A DNA stretch of 64,000 nt, from NCBI GenBank assembly GCA_016707285.1, contig JADJIA010000001.1, forward strand, positions 372,001 through 436,000. Reading direction: 5' to 3'. The notes beneath the pieces are model-generated. The model did not search any database and had not been told where the DNA came from. It saw nothing but the letters and a program-made list of their open reading frames with translations. Shown here piece by piece: positions 26,963 to 36,288 of this stretch; the stretch's first letter is position 1; the number at the start of each line of letters is the position of its first letter. The translations under genes were made by a program, and so were the position numbers. Source of the DNA: Ignavibacteriales bacterium. GTDB lineage: Bacteria > Bacteroidota > Ignavibacteria > Ignavibacteriales > Ignavibacteriaceae.

Positions 26963-28627
26963 TTGAAAACCTTAATTTTTACAACATTTCTTTTGTTGTT
27001 TACCCACGAAATCCTTCCACAATTCACCTCCTCAAATCTCCCGATTATTGTAATAAACACAAACGGAGGGGTGATAGTTGACGACGAAAAAATTCCAGCA
27101 GATATGGGTGTAATTTACAATGGTGAAGGAATCCGTAACAATCTTTCAGACCCGTTTAATCACTACAACGGTAAAATCGGAATCGAATTCAGGGGCTCCT
27201 CTTCACAACAATTTCCCAAAAAGCCATACGCAATCGAGACTCGAGATTCCACCGGTGAAAACCTGAATGTTATGCTTTTGGGGATGCCTTCAGAAAATGA
27301 CTGGGTTTTTAACGCTGAATACAACGATAAAACCATGATGCGTGATGTACTTGTTTATGATATGGCAAGAACCACGGGAAGTTATGCATCACGAACCAGA
27401 TATTTTGAATTTGTATTAAATAATGAGTATGTGGGCACTTATGTATTGATGGAAAAAATAAAGCAGGATAAAGGCAGAGTAAATATTAAAGGACTTGATC
27501 CCGACGATATAGACGGTGATAACCTGACCGGAGGTTACATAATCAAAGTGGACAAACTTGATGGCGAGGACAATGGCTGGTGGACTTCAACTTATCCCCC
27601 ATTCGCCGGTTGCCCGTTCCCAACAAAATATCAATTTCACATCCCAAAACCTGCAGATATTGTTCCCCAACAAGTGAATTATATTAAATCGTTTATTACC
27701 AATTTTGAATCAGTGATGAATTCGCCAACTTTTGAAGACACAGCAACGGGATATCCCAAAATTACTGATGAAATGTCTTTTGTAGATTTTTTCCTGATCA
27801 ATGAAGTTGCAAAAAATGTTGACGGATACCGTCTGAGCAGTTTTATGTATAAAGACCGCGACAGTAAAAATCCAAAACTTGTAATGGGACCCGTCTGGGA
27901 CTTTAATATCGCACTTGGAAATGCAAACTATTACGATGGCTGGCTTCAAAATGGTTGGGAGCTGCAATATCTCACAAGTGAACCTTCTTTTCTAAATGGT
28001 GGCGACCAGTTTCAGGTTCCATTCTGGTGGAAAAAACTATTTGAATCTCAAAGATTTAAATCAAAAGTAAAAGAGAGATGGGCGGAATTAAAAACCGGTG
28101 CATTAAATAAAGACAGAATTTTTGCAAAAATAGATTCGCTTGTCACATACCTTAACGAAAGTCAAATCAGAAACTTCCAGAGATGGCCCATTCTAAATCA
28201 ATATGTCTGGCCCAATTATTACATCGGCAACAGTTATGCCAACGAAATTACTTACCTCAAAAACTGGATAAATGGAAGATTGTTATGGATGAACTCTGCA
28301 ATCAACCTCTTTACTACAGTTAATGATGAGAGTCAGATACCTGTAAGTGAACTGATGATATCCAACTATCCAAATCCTTTTAATCCTTCAACAACAATTG
28401 AATACTCCATCCCATCTGACGGTTATCTGAAAATAGATGTATTTACTGCTGATGGCAGACAACTAAAAACAGTTTTTGAAGGAAATGTTCAATCAGGAAG
28501 GTATAACAAAGACTTAAATTTTGGTGAGATCAACGCCTCCAGTGGAGTCTATATCGCTGTCATTAAATTTGTCCCTGAATCCGGACCGGTAAATATTAAA
28601 TCAACAAAACTTATGTTGTTGAAGTGA
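26963..28627 (+). CDS. CotH-family protein with T9SS sorting domain
   Basis: The 554-aa product starts at TTG 26963 (MKTLIFTTFLLLF signal peptide). It has an atypical protein-kinase-like CotH domain: 'IEFRGSSSQQFPKKPYAIE', 'YNDKTMMRDVLVYDMAR', 'GTYVLMEKIKQDKGRV', and the metal-binding 'MGPVWDFNIALGNANY'. It ends with a T9SS C-terminal domain (NYPNPFNPSTTIEYSIP to KLMLLK, about 470-554). CotH kinases phosphorylate spore-coat proteins in Bacillus; secreted bacterial versions occur without spores. It is divergent from fur. Confidence 0.88.
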   Translation: MKTLIFTTFLLLFTHEILPQFTSSNLPIIVINTNGGVIVDDEKIPADMGVIYNGEGIRNNLSDPFNHYNGKIGIEFRGSSSQQFPKKPYAIETRDSTGENLNVMLLGMPSENDWVFNAEYNDKTMMRDVLVYDMARTTGSYASRTRYFEFVLNNEYVGTYVLMEKIKQDKGRVNIKGLDPDDIDGDNLTGGYIIKVDKLDGEDNGWWTSTYPPFAGCPFPTKYQFHIPKPADIVPQQVNYIKSFITNFESVMNSPTFEDTATGYPKITDEMSFVDFFLINEVAKNVDGYRLSSFMYKDRDSKNPKLVMGPVWDFNIALGNANYYDGWLQNGWELQYLTSEPSFLNGGDQFQVPFWWKKLFESQRFKSKVKERWAELKTGALNKDRIFAKIDSLVTYLNESQIRNFQRWPILNQYVWPNYYIGNSYANEITYLKNWINGRLLWMNSAINLFTTVNDESQIPVSELMISNYPNPFNPSTTIEYSIPSDGYLKIDVFTADGRQLKTVFEGNVQSGRYNKDLNFGEINASSGVYIAVIKFVPESGPVNIKSTKLMLLK

Positions 28628-28630
28628 TTT

Positions 28631-28679
28631 GAGTACTTGAGAAACTTGAGTACTCGAGTACTCGAGTACTCGAGTCTCT
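28631..28679. repeat. Octamer tandem repeat, GAGTACTC subfamily
   Basis: The units are GAGTACTT, one 9-base variant, three perfect GAGTACTC and GAGTCTCT. GAGTACTC is itself a palindrome. The array fills the gap between two convergent genes, 3 bp after one stop and 8 bp before the other. Confidence 0.85.
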
Positions 28680-28687
28680 CTGGTTTC

Positions 28688-30595
28688 TCACTTCAAATAG
28701 ACCATCTTTCGACTCTGAATATACACAGGGATGTTCCTCTCACTTTCAACTACATTGATTCTGTAGATATAAACTCCACTCGATAGTGGACCGTTGGCAG
28801 AACTTGCCAGAATATCTTCGGCATTGAGTGTAACCGTATAAAATCCTGCATCCTGCTCTTTGTCGATCAGGTTCTTAATAAGTTCTCCATTCGAGTTATA
28901 TATGTCAAGTCTTACTTTTGATCTCGTTTTTAATTTGTACTCTATCACTGTATTTCCGTTAAACGGATTTGGGTAATTCTGATACAAATGATAATCCTGC
29001 ACATCAATGTTTCCCTCCTCAACTGATACAGGTACTATCCCCGTCTCCTCACTCGGGTCACTCTTCAGATTCTGATTATCAATTGCCCTTATCTTAATAA
29101 AGACAGGTTTATTGTATGGTTTCTTGTGCACATAGTTTATGAGGGTGTCGTTCCCAGTCCATATTAAATTCGTGGTATCCGGAATGAAACCCCTTACACT
29201 ATCCGCATAAACCTCATACCTGTTGAAGTCACCTTCTGTATTTGGTCTCCAGGATAACTCATAAACCCCGGGTGTGTTTACCTGGCTTAATTTAACTCTT
29301 CCCGGTACACGAGGGGCATAATCCTGATATGTATAACTCAAACCGTAAGGACCGCCATACAGTCCGATATCGCTACGACTACCGTCTCTGTCAAGTATCG
29401 ACGAATCACCTGCATCTATTAGCGGGGAGTACATCTGAAGATGAAAATCCACATCAGGAAAATCACCATAGTCCTTCACGAACATCGGATCAACATAGAG
29501 GTTTTCACTGTTTATCAGTGGGGGTTGAGTTCCGCTTAACGGGACTCTCACATTCCAAAAGCAATTATTATTCATTTTCAGATTCGGGGAGCTGTTCCAA
29601 ATCCCTTTGTCAAACCCGTAAACCACATTGTTGGTAAATGTTACATTACCGGAACTTGTCATAAAGTCCTTCCGATACTCCCTGTTTGGTCCCTCAGAAA
29701 TGCAAAAAACATTGTTGAAGAAAGTCATAGTGCCGGATCCGCTGACGAACGGGTTATCATCCGAGTTGTAGGATTTTGTATAGAACAGATTATTTGAGAA
29801 TTCAACCCGGGGATCAATTGTAAACGCTGAAGTGTAAAGTTGATTGTAAAAATCTGAGGAAACATATGGTTTTGTAAATATGTTATTTCGCACAAAGATT
29901 CGGGGATAATACAATCCATTATCAATAAAATGGTGCATTGAGTATAGTGGGTGAACAAGCAGATTATTTTGAAGATAAATCGTATCGATCCCATGGCTGT
30001 CGAAACCTGCATAAAGAAATGTATGTACATTAAGCATTATATTGTCTCTGATTATCCCTTTAGGAATGTATACTCCACTCCCAAAATTGACCAATTTGCA
30101 GTTAGCGATCAGAACCCCGGACGCGTATACCACGAAAGATGTGTCCCCGAATGCTGTTTGTATCAAGGAATCATTCTCTTCGGTTGCATTCCCCATAAGA
30201 GTAAAATTGGATACAGATAAAGAATCGGATACATCTATTGCAAAGTGAAACACATAATGCGGGCGAATCATCCCACGACAATCAAGAATGGTTGTCTCCA
30301 TATTCTCACCAATTATCGTGACTTGGGGTGGTATTCCATGCAGAAATTCCTTGTATTCCCCTGCTCCGACATAGATAGTGTCTCCCCTTTGGCTGACATT
30401 AACACACTTTTGAATGCTGTCGGAAGCGGTTGCCCAGGATGTGTAGGGCGGCTGTGGTGTGGGGTTACCTGCTTTCACATAGCGGATTGTACCAAATACA
30501 TCTGTGTTATGACTAAAGAATAAGATAATAGTCATTAAGACTATCTTAAGAACAATCTCGCTACTTTTGTTTACTGTGAAAATCCTTCCGGACAT
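28688..30595 (-). CDS. Secreted right-handed beta-helix protein with Fn3 and T9SS domains
   Basis: The 635-aa product has a signal segment (about 15-35). The parallel beta-helix begins with the DUF1565-like 'SWATASDSIQKCVNVSQRGD' and 'IYVGAGEYKEF', with many short 'NNLF/NNVF' turns up to about residue 400. An Fn3-like domain follows (about 425-530, 'YELSWRPNTEGDFNRYEVY'), then a T9SS sorting domain from NYPNPFNGNTVIEY to the C-terminus. It is a cell-surface cargo; beta-helix proteins of this kind often bind or cleave polysaccharides, but no catalytic residues are identified. Confidence 0.85.
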   Translation of the reverse strand: MSGRIFTVNKSSEIVLKIVLMTIILFFSHNTDVFGTIRYVKAGNPTPQPPYTSWATASDSIQKCVNVSQRGDTIYVGAGEYKEFLHGIPPQVTIIGENMETTILDCRGMIRPHYVFHFAIDVSDSLSVSNFTLMGNATEENDSLIQTAFGDTSFVVYASGVLIANCKLVNFGSGVYIPKGIIRDNIMLNVHTFLYAGFDSHGIDTIYLQNNLLVHPLYSMHHFIDNGLYYPRIFVRNNIFTKPYVSSDFYNQLYTSAFTIDPRVEFSNNLFYTKSYNSDDNPFVSGSGTMTFFNNVFCISEGPNREYRKDFMTSSGNVTFTNNVVYGFDKGIWNSSPNLKMNNNCFWNVRVPLSGTQPPLINSENLYVDPMFVKDYGDFPDVDFHLQMYSPLIDAGDSSILDRDGSRSDIGLYGGPYGLSYTYQDYAPRVPGRVKLSQVNTPGVYELSWRPNTEGDFNRYEVYADSVRGFIPDTTNLIWTGNDTLINYVHKKPYNKPVFIKIRAIDNQNLKSDPSEETGIVPVSVEEGNIDVQDYHLYQNYPNPFNGNTVIEYKLKTRSKVRLDIYNSNGELIKNLIDKEQDAGFYTVTLNAEDILASSANGPLSSGVYIYRINVVESERNIPVYIQSRKMVYLK

Positions 30596-30635
30596 AACTA
30601 TCTATTGTTGATTGTGGTGAAATTAAATTCTTGTA

Positions 30636-31682
30636 TCAATCTATTCTTCTTGATGATGTAGTTAAAGATTTTTGTTGTTTTGTCCACTGCTCTACCAATC
30701 CTTCTTTATATAAAAATGTGATAGATTCCTTGATTATTCGAATAGCATCATAGTTCTCTATTGAATTGGGTGAGCGAATGATTGGAAAGTTGGGAGACGA
30801 TCCTTGTTCTGATATAGTGAAGGAAGGTTCGGAATGGGAGGAATTCAGGTATGTAGCCAGTCGTTCCAGTCTTGTTAAATCTCCCTTCCGGGAAAAATAA
30901 TTTTCCCAAATATCTAAATCTGAAACCTCCACTTTCTCTACTGCATACAACTCAGTTGTAGTTTTGTTCTCAACAACAAATTCAGTTCCAGTGTGTCTCT
31001 TTTTTGTCCCACGATTATGGACAAATTTCACCGAAGTTGAGTTATTTTCCAGGAATCCTAAATTATAGGAGATATAGCATACTGACTCATTCAAAAGATC
31101 TCCTGACCTGACTGCCTTGGATATTACTGAATCCCTTATTATTCCCTCATCTTCATAACTCAGGATTACTTTCACAATGCAAAGTGTATCCTCATTTTTT
31201 CTAATTTCATTCTCCCCGGATAATCTCTTTAAATAAAAATCCACTCTGTATCTGATGGTATCCAGAATCGATTCATTGGCAATTACCCGGTATCTGGTGT
31301 CCTGAATATAACCTCTTTCCTCAAAATTTGGATACGATCGCCAAATGGAGGGACCGTAAATTATAGCAGCATTTAGAGGAGCATCTTGATTTGTCCAGTA
31401 ATATTTTCCATTTAACAAAGTACCTTTTCCGGCATGATGACGAAGGTCAAAACTATAAACATTTGTGTCAGCATTGAAGGCATCCCATTTTTTATGATAC
31501 GCATTTGATAAATAGAAAATCCAATCCATATTATTAAGCCAATCTCTTTTTGCCTCCAACAAATTAAGTGAATCACTCGATCCGTATGCTCCTATTACAA
31601 GTTGTTTCTGTGCAAATGAAAATGAAATAAAAATGAGAGAAAAAACTACTATCTGCGTTAAAATTTTGTTTTGGATTTTCAT
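30636..31682 (-). CDS. Secreted protein of unknown function
   Basis: From ATG 31682 the product is 348 aa with a signal peptide (about 1-26, ending SFAQ). Upstream codons to 31742 lack signal character and are left out. The body is beta-rich and mentions no known motif to me. The N-terminal layout ('KKWDAFNADTNVYSFDLRHHAG', 'YRVDFYLKRL') recalls the region that precedes other domains in the large surface cargo at 52-56 kb. It lacks a T9SS domain. The C-terminus (KSLTTSSRRID) looks abrupt, so it may be a truncated cargo. Confidence 0.6.
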   Translation of the reverse strand: MKIQNKILTQIVVFSLIFISFSFAQKQLVIGAYGSSDSLNLLEAKRDWLNNMDWIFYLSNAYHKKWDAFNADTNVYSFDLRHHAGKGTLLNGKYYWTNQDAPLNAAIIYGPSIWRSYPNFEERGYIQDTRYRVIANESILDTIRYRVDFYLKRLSGENEIRKNEDTLCIVKVILSYEDEGIIRDSVISKAVRSGDLLNESVCYISYNLGFLENNSTSVKFVHNRGTKKRHTGTEFVVENKTTTELYAVEKVEVSDLDIWENYFSRKGDLTRLERLATYLNSSHSEPSFTISEQGSSPNFPIIRSPNSIENYDAIRIIKESITFLYKEGLVEQWTKQQKSLTTSSRRID

Positions 31683-31752
31683 GAAAGTTCCAATAATTTG
31701 TCTTGACTCAAAAGAAAAACAGTGATCGGTAAATATAAACATTTAATCCAAT

Positions 31753-33072
31753 TTACTTCATCAGTATCATCTTAATCACCGAGGAGTGGTTGCCGGCTTG
31801 AATACGGAAGAAATAAACACCGGATAGGACAGCTGTGGCATCCCAATCAAAAGAATGATTCCCGGCTGTCATTTCCCCGTCTATTAGTGTTGCAATTTCT
31901 CTTCCAATAATATCATAAACAACCCCTTTAACATACCCCGATTGTGGTAATCCAAATTGGATGGTTGTTGAAGGGTTAAATGGATTGGGATAATTTTGAG
32001 AGAGCCAAAATTCTGCGGGGAGATCACCTAAAATCTCATTTACACTTACCGGCGCAATTTTCATTTGTATTGTTGAATAGAAATTACCATCCGCTGCAAA
32101 GGCATATCCCTCTCCATTTTTCATAATTTCTATACTTTTAACAGGACTGTTGGTGTTCATTTTTTGGAGTTCAAAAGTCGCTCCAAAATCTGTTGAGCAC
32201 CCAATCCTGCCGGAATCTGCACCGGCATATAATAAGGTATCTGCGAACGCGATAAGAGAATAAACTCCATGCGGTTTTGGATAGTCAGAAAATGTTATTC
32301 CACCATCTCTACTGAGTTTTATGAAATTTTCGGAGAATGCAATAATAACATAATTGGGTCTCATCAGAACAATATCGGTATAGGAAGGAGAGTAAGAAGA
32401 TGTGCTTCGTTCGATCCAGTTTAAGCCATAATTTGTTGAATATTGAAGGATGGTTCCTAACACCGGGACTGGGAAGCCACCTGAGAGGTATCCACCACCT
32501 ACCCATACAAGGCTGTCAACCTGTGCAACCTCGCTCAAATAACCATAAAAACCGGCTTCTCTCCACGACCAGGTAATGCCTCCATCTGTTGTTCTGCGCA
32601 AATAAGCAACATTCTCAAAATCCTGACCGCCACTTATGCCTGATAAAGAATCAAAAAAACGAATTTTTGCAGTAAAACGTCCGGTGTGTACTGTATCCCA
32701 GGAAATTCCACCATCCGAGGTAGCTCGTAAAATTTTAAACTTTTGTACAATCCCTTTGTCTTTTGCGTGAAACCTAACCATGTCCAATTCATTGTCATTC
32801 AAAATGTGGGTCCAGCTGCCTCCACCATCAGTGGTTTTGTAAAGACCACTGCTTGCTGTAACATAAATACAGAATGAGTCAAGGGCTGATATTGAATTTA
32901 CATTAAAAAAAGGAGTCTTCGCTCTGAAATACCACTTTTTTTGAGCATCAATCTCTGAGGACAATGTTAAAAGACATAAGAAAATAAATACCGTCACTTT
33001 TATAATACAAAACGAACGGGAAATTCCGGTAGGTTCTTTTTTTACGCTAAATGTTTTAGAATTATATTTCAT
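31753..33072 (-). CDS. YCF48/sortilin-type beta-propeller with T9SS sorting domain
   Basis: From ATG 33072 the product is 439 aa with a signal segment (about 22-45). Repeats of the Asp-box/BNR type ('TTDGGGSWTHI', 'TSDGGISWDTV', 'TTDGGITWSW', 'STNYGLNWIE', 'SRDGGITFSD', 'STDFGATFEL') form a beta-propeller to about residue 345. The end is a T9SS domain (NYPNPFNPSTTIQFGLP to IKMILMK). Asp-box propellers typically serve protein or glycan binding. It probably forms an operon with the gene at 30636. Confidence 0.85.
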   Translation of the reverse strand: MKYNSKTFSVKKEPTGISRSFCIIKVTVFIFLCLLTLSSEIDAQKKWYFRAKTPFFNVNSISALDSFCIYVTASSGLYKTTDGGGSWTHILNDNELDMVRFHAKDKGIVQKFKILRATSDGGISWDTVHTGRFTAKIRFFDSLSGISGGQDFENVAYLRRTTDGGITWSWREAGFYGYLSEVAQVDSLVWVGGGYLSGGFPVPVLGTILQYSTNYGLNWIERSTSSYSPSYTDIVLMRPNYVIIAFSENFIKLSRDGGITFSDYPKPHGVYSLIAFADTLLYAGADSGRIGCSTDFGATFELQKMNTNSPVKSIEIMKNGEGYAFAADGNFYSTIQMKIAPVSVNEILGDLPAEFWLSQNYPNPFNPSTTIQFGLPQSGYVKGVVYDIIGREIATLIDGEMTAGNHSFDWDATAVLSGVYFFRIQAGNHSSVIKMILMK

Positions 33073-33220
33073 ATTAATTCTCGAAATACCTTCTTGGAAT
33101 AACTCCATTATAATTCAATCATGCCATGAAACTAATAAAATTGGAAACTTTCAATTCAAGATTATTTAACTTAAGAATTTTAAAACTGAGAAGCAAATTA
33201 TTGCAGGATTTACGGATTTC

Positions 33221-33396
33221 TTATCTCCGAAGTTCTGAGGTTCTTAATCTCCGAAGTTCTGAGGTTCTTAATTTCCGGGGTTCTGAGGTTCTTAATTTCC
33301 GGGGTTCTGAAATTCTGAAGTTCTGAGGTTCCTAATCTCCGAGGTTCTGGAGTTCTGAAGTTCCGGGGTTCTGAGGTTCTAAAGTTCTCGAGTTCT
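33221..33396. repeat. Octamer tandem repeat array, GARGTTCT subfamily, 22 units
   Basis: Twenty-two 8-bp units run without a phase break. The commonest are GAAGTTCT, GAGGTTCT, GGGGTTCT, TAATCTCC and TAATTTCC. Three-unit (24-bp) higher-order blocks recur in the first half. The array overlaps the 3' end, including the stop codon (33379-33381), of the minus-strand glycosyltransferase. The rest of the gap (33073-33220) shows nothing recognisable. Confidence 0.92.
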
Positions 33397-34146
33397 CTTC
33401 CTGTCTGCCCTCTTAAGTTCCCACATCTTCATGTAGGTCATAAGGTTGGTTGTAGCATGCAGGATTGAAATTATCAGACCATTTACACCGTCGGTAAAAC
33501 CTTTGCGGATGAAATAATGCTGGATAAAGGCGGCAACGGGATTTAGGATAAAATTTATCGGCAGGGCGGTTTTTGAGAGATATTTCTCTTCAGCTTCGAG
33601 GGTTGAATATTTGTTAATCTTTGAAATTGTGGTTTCCAAATCAAAGTGGGTGTAATGAAGGATATCGCCTTTAAGATGACCTCTTGTACCATCCACTTCA
33701 AATCCTTCATGAACTTTTCTTTTTGTAAGGGAGGTTTTATCTTTCTTGAATAATCGGAGCTGGTAGCCCGGATACCACCCACAGGATTTTATCCATTGCC
33801 CGTTAAAAAATGTTTTCCGCGGGATATAAAAACCATCTGCAACTCCTCCCTTTAACAGGATTTGTTTGATCTCTTTTTGTAGTTCTTCTGACACTTCTTC
33901 ATCGGCATCAAGACTTAGAACCCAATCATTTGAACAATTTCTTAATGCAAATTCTTTTTGTGCAGCAAAACCCTCCCAATCGTTGTGAATTACAACACCC
34001 GTATATTTTTTTGCAAGTTCCACTGTCCGATCCTTACTTCCGGAGTCAACCACAACAATCTCATCAGCCCAGGTGACACTTTTTAGACATCGTTCAATAT
34101 TTTTTTCTTCATTAAATACAATAAGAGAAATCGAAATCTTTTCCAT
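33379..34146 (-). CDS. Family 2 glycosyltransferase, LPS core (WaaE/KdtX-like)
   Basis: The 255-aa soluble GT2 shows 'ISLIVFNEEKNIERCLKSVTWADEIVVVDSGSKDRT' and the DxD motif 'LSLDADEEVS'. It also has the group-typical 'WYPGYQLRLFKKD', 'RKVHEGFEVDG' and 'HYTHFDLETTISKINKYSTLEAEE'. The group adds a beta-1,4-glucose or similar sugar to LPS inner core. The last codons (RTREL) and the stop are supplied by the octamer repeat array. It lies directly after the DCC-family gene (stop to start within 0-1 bp). Confidence 0.88.
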   Translation of the reverse strand: MEKISISLIVFNEEKNIERCLKSVTWADEIVVVDSGSKDRTVELAKKYTGVVIHNDWEGFAAQKEFALRNCSNDWVLSLDADEEVSEELQKEIKQILLKGGVADGFYIPRKTFFNGQWIKSCGWYPGYQLRLFKKDKTSLTKRKVHEGFEVDGTRGHLKGDILHYTHFDLETTISKINKYSTLEAEEKYLSKTALPINFILNPVAAFIQHYFIRKGFTDGVNGLIISILHATTNLMTYMKMWELKRADRKRTREL

Positions 34147-34551
34147 TTAATTACCTATAAACTTCTTTTTTAACTCAGGGGTGGGAATCCGACAGGCATC
34201 TTCCCTGCCAAAAATCTTGTATCTGTTTTTTGCTATCAGTGAATAAACAAAATTTCTGATGAAAGGAGGGATAATTATAAGTGGATAAAGGAGGGATAAT
34301 CCCCCACCAAGATTTTTTGCGACTATTAATCCCGCAGTTGATTTGATGTGGTGTTTTCCATCCGCTATCAATACAAATGTATCAAAATCGGTTTGTGAAA
34401 GGTTTAATTTTTTCAAGGTTTCCTGTCCAAATTCAGATTGTAGAGCAGCAAATCTGAATCGATCGTCTTTATCTCTGTCGATAATAAAATTCACCCAATA
34501 GTTACAAAAATTGCACACCCCATCAAACAGGATAATCAGTTTGTCATCCAT
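34147..34551 (-). CDS. DCC-family thiol-disulfide oxidoreductase-like protein (DUF393)
   Basis: The 134-aa product has the family's 'FDGVCNFC' motif (Asp10, Cys13, Cys16) followed by 'RDKDDRFRFAALQSE', and ends in 'GREDACRIPTPE', all typical of the DCC family. The predicted fold is thioredoxin-like; the physiological substrate is unknown. The start overlaps the end of the corC-like gene by 8 bp. Confidence 0.85.
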   Translation of the reverse strand: MDDKLIILFDGVCNFCNYWVNFIIDRDKDDRFRFAALQSEFGQETLKKLNLSQTDFDTFVLIADGKHHIKSTAGLIVAKNLGGGLSLLYPLIIIPPFIRNFVYSLIAKNRYKIFGREDACRIPTPELKKKFIGN

Positions 34552-35779
34552 TAATTTGACTCTCGTCTAAAAGGGAAAGTTTTATCATCTCTATTCTCCT
34601 GGAAGTTGAACGAATGATATGAATTTTGAAGACACCCGCTGTTAAAATCTCACCCTGTGCCGGAATTCTTCCTGTTTCTGACATGATAAAACCACCCACA
34701 GTGTTATAGTCACCTTCAGGGATACCGAGGTCAAATTTTTCATTTATACTGTCAATCTCAACATTTCCGCCTATCAGATATTCGTTATCTGTAGTTTTTC
34801 TGCAAACATTTTCTTCAACATCATATTCATCTTTAATCTCACCAAATACTTCTTCAATCAAGTCTTCAGCGGTTACGATTCCGGCTGTGCCCCCAAATTC
34901 ATCAATTACTACAGCAATTGAAATCCTTTCACGCAGGAAATCATTTAACATTTCAACACTCCTTTTCGTCTCCGGAACATTGAGGATGTCACGAACAATT
35001 GCTGAGATGGTCTCAGGTTGTTTAAAGAGATCATACGCAAGCACAAATCCCTTTATGTTATCAAGGTTTTCTTCATAAACTGGAATTTTCGAAAACCCCG
35101 ATTCGATAAAAATGTCAATCACTTCTTCTACACTGCTGCTTACATCAACTCCGACTATTTCAGTACGGGGCCTCATCGCTTCATTCACTCGCTGATCCCG
35201 CATATCAATCAGCTTCCGGATAGCAGTTCCCTCTTTTTTATTCACTTTACCGGCGTTTTCACTCTCTTCGATTAAGAGTTGCAGTTCTTCCCGCAACACA
35301 AGTTGACCGATCGTGCCGGAAGTATTGGTGTCTCTGCTAATAAGAGATGTAAATCCACCGGCAAGCTTCACTAATGGATACAAAACAAAATAGATGATTC
35401 TTAAAGGAATTGCGTAAAAAATGAACAACCCCGTTCCAAGTTCTCTTCCGAGGTACTTGGGAATCAACTCTCCAAAAAAGAGTATTATCAGAGTTGATAC
35501 GAGTAAAATTTCTATTTCATTAAAACCAAAATAACTGCTTAAAAGAAGGGCGGCAATCGATGCAAATGTAATATTTGCGATATTGTTGCCAATTAAAATC
35601 GTTGAATAAAAACTGTTTGGATTGGTGATAAAATGATGTGCTGATTGTGCTGCAGGATTATTTTTACCCGCCTTAATCTCAATTTTTAAACGGTTTGCAA
35701 CAATATAAGACATCTCACTACTTGAGAAAAAAGCACTGAACACAACAAGAATTACAAGAAAAAGAAGTTCAATTCCCAT
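34544..35779 (-). CDS. CNNM/CorC-family transporter-associated protein (hemolysin C-like)
   Basis: The 411-aa product has an N-terminal DUF21 domain with about four membrane helices (about 1-165), two CBS domains (about 195-310, 'MRPRTEIVGVD' and 'ISIAVVIDEFGGTAGIVTAEDLIEEVFGEI') and a C-terminal CorC_HlyC domain (about 325-400, 'GGNVEIDSINEKFDLGIP'). The family is linked to Mg/Co efflux or membrane homeostasis. It starts 2 bp after the lipoprotein gene. Confidence 0.9.
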   Translation of the reverse strand: MGIELLFLVILVVFSAFFSSSEMSYIVANRLKIEIKAGKNNPAAQSAHHFITNPNSFYSTILIGNNIANITFASIAALLLSSYFGFNEIEILLVSTLIILFFGELIPKYLGRELGTGLFIFYAIPLRIIYFVLYPLVKLAGGFTSLISRDTNTSGTIGQLVLREELQLLIEESENAGKVNKKEGTAIRKLIDMRDQRVNEAMRPRTEIVGVDVSSSVEEVIDIFIESGFSKIPVYEENLDNIKGFVLAYDLFKQPETISAIVRDILNVPETKRSVEMLNDFLRERISIAVVIDEFGGTAGIVTAEDLIEEVFGEIKDEYDVEENVCRKTTDNEYLIGGNVEIDSINEKFDLGIPEGDYNTVGGFIMSETGRIPAQGEILTAGVFKIHIIRSTSRRIEMIKLSLLDESQING

Positions 35780-35781
35780 TG

Positions 35782-36288
35782 TTAATAAGTCCGCTTTACT
35801 TCAACACCATCAATGATTCCTGTTAACAGTTTACCTTTGTATTCGATATTCAGTTTTATGGATATTTTCCCAACCTCCATCAGTCCGGCAGTTTTATTTC
35901 TCTCTTTAGAATTAAATCTGACAGAAACAAAACTTGATTTTCCCGGCTTTTGCAGCTTATTTTCATTTTTTTCAATAATGAAAGGAAATTTGGCTATTTC
36001 TTTTCCATCATTCAGGACAATGGCATCTTTACAAATTAAACTGTCAAATTCAGGAAGCTCCCAGGCTGCAACTGTGGCTTCACCCGTAAACATAAATCCT
36101 GCGGGACCACCCGGCATTAAATCAATCCAGGCCTCAGCTCCCTCAATGTTAATGAAGCCCTCTCCGATCACTTGATTATTTGCATACGAGCCCGTTTCTG
36201 ATTCGACACTTTCATCACATTTGCAACATCCGCTGAAAATAAAACCGGCTAAAAAGAGGGAGGTTATGAAAAACAACAATTTTTGCAT
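35782..36288 (-). CDS. Small lipoprotein of unknown function
   Basis: The 168-aa product has a lipoprotein signal with lipobox FSGC (Cys21), followed by a second Cys-rich step (CKCDE). The rest is beta-rich with no motif I recognise. Localisation to the periplasm or outer membrane is likely. It is packed between the prenyltransferase and corC-like genes. Confidence 0.75.
   Translation of the reverse strand: MQKLLFFITSLFLAGFIFSGCCKCDESVESETGSYANNQVIGEGFINIEGAEAWIDLMPGGPAGFMFTGEATVAAWELPEFDSLICKDAIVLNDGKEIAKFPFIIEKNENKLQKPGKSSFVSVRFNSKERNKTAGLMEVGKISIKLNIEYKGKLLTGIIDGVEVKRTY

Noticed and set aside
33126..33326. 66-aa plus-strand ORF with LRSSEVLN-like peptide repeats
   Set aside because: It is a translation of the octamer DNA array; the period of 24 bases keeps it open. 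There is no ribosome binding site and the repeat drifts in DNA rather than protein terms.
33221..33396. Possible CRISPR array
   Set aside because: Units are 8 bp with no spacers, and no cas genes are nearby.
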